From NCBI GenBank assembly GCA_934203205.1, contig CAKPYV010000039.1, positions 1 to 22,287 of the forward strand: a stretch of 22,287 bases of DNA. The letters are read 5' to 3'. Origin of the DNA: an uncultured Anaerovibrio sp. (GTDB lineage: Bacteria; Bacillota; Negativicutes; Selenomonadales; Selenomonadaceae). Positions 22,021 to 22,287 of this stretch are shown in pieces (positions within the stretch are counted from its first letter, which is position 1; each line of letters begins with the position of its first letter). A program made the translations under genes and the position numbers. The notes beneath the pieces are model-generated. The model was not told the origin of the DNA. It searched no databases and saw only the letters and a program-made list of their open reading frames with translations.

Positions 22021-22287
22021 GGGGTTTCGACGAGAGTGGAGATATTAGCTCTCCCCTGTCATTAGCACAGCTTCCCGCCACCTATAGCGGTGGGGTACAT
22101 CGGACACCTCGTTATAGCAAAATCCAGCAAAAAAATCATTGTGACATAAAAATTCTGATTTGCCGAGCTAAATGCTAATCTTAGCAATGGCATACATATA
22201 CGATTTCTGTAGGCATGGCATATACCCTTACAGGCACGCTCGCGCTATATTGATGTGCCTCACGCTGCTAAACTCATTTAATCGCAT
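22021..22287 (-). mobile_element. Structured, degenerate sequence resembling the right end of an IS605/IS607-type element
   Basis: No intact gene fits here. On the minus strand there is a hairpin (22094-22074, 8-bp stem with one mismatch and one G-U), then GGGAAGC, a second small hairpin (CTGT/ACAG, 22070-22056), then GGGGAG and a third possible hairpin (GGAGA/TCTCC, 22054-22038). Hairpin, GGAAGC, hairpin, GGAG is an arrangement I associate with the 3' end of tnpB genes and their guide-RNA scaffold. Upstream (22287-22141) the three minus-strand frames are broken by stops, and one contains INIARACL, weakly like the NAAxNI end of TnpB. The region also has direct copies of ATGGCATA (22187, 22215) and an AGGCAC/GTGCCT pair (22232, 22255). 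The family assignment is tentative. Confidence 0.35.

Noticed and set aside
22013..22031. Minus-strand GTCGAAACCCCATTGAAAG, which resembles the 3' end of some CRISPR repeats
   Set aside because: It occurs once; there is no second copy, spacer series or cas gene in the window.

Overview
The window looks like chromosome from a motile diderm Firmicute (Negativicutes, Selenomonas/Veillonella-like). The inference rests on Firmicute-type signals (strong GGAGG ribosome sites, an Mbl-type actin homologue beside FlgF/FlgG genes as in Bacillus, a short Firmicute-type dGTPase) mixed with genes that only make sense with an outer membrane: MlaE/F/D, two TolC channels, and flagellar L- and P-ring genes. 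The genus cannot be fixed from sequence alone.

Layout. 1-168: broken N-terminus of an IS607-type serine recombinase (minus strand). 169-492: AT-rich divergent promoter region. 493-2153 (plus): Lrp/AsnC regulator and a class I aminotransferase overlapping by ATGA, closed by a hairpin. 2252-2340 (minus): tRNA-Ser(UGA) with its own promoter and terminator. Everything from here to about 21.97 kb is on the minus strand, so transcription runs from high to low coordinates.

Minus-strand units in order of transcription: (a) dGTPase (21932-20925). (b) A tripartite exporter: TolC2, MacA-like adaptor, MacB-like ATPase, separate permease (20750-16400). (c) Mbl followed by the flagellar distal rod and ring set flgF, flgG, flgA, flgH, flgI, flgJ (16273-10476). 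(d) An AMIN plus phosphodiester glycosidase secreted protein (10401-8917) directly behind the flagellar terminator. (e) A secreted SpoIVB-like S55 peptidase-family protein (8809-6752) with its own promoter. (f) mlaE-mlaF-mlaD-tolC (6586-2384). MlaD is elongated, with an MCE domain, a long helical region and a C-terminal beta-rich domain ending in Phe. This is the architecture described for Veillonella, where MlaD itself bridges the two membranes.

Together the window is a cell-envelope locus: lipid transport between membranes, outer-membrane export, cell shape, the part of the flagellum that crosses the wall and outer membrane, and two secreted proteins of unknown targets. Both edges (1-168 and about 22020-22287) carry degenerate sequence that looks like remnants of IS605/IS607-superfamily transposons. 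The strongest points for a second look are the MlaD bridge plus operonic TolC, the terminator-like hairpin packed against the Mbl ribosome site, the FlgH without a lipobox cysteine, and the S55/AMIN-glycosidase pair.
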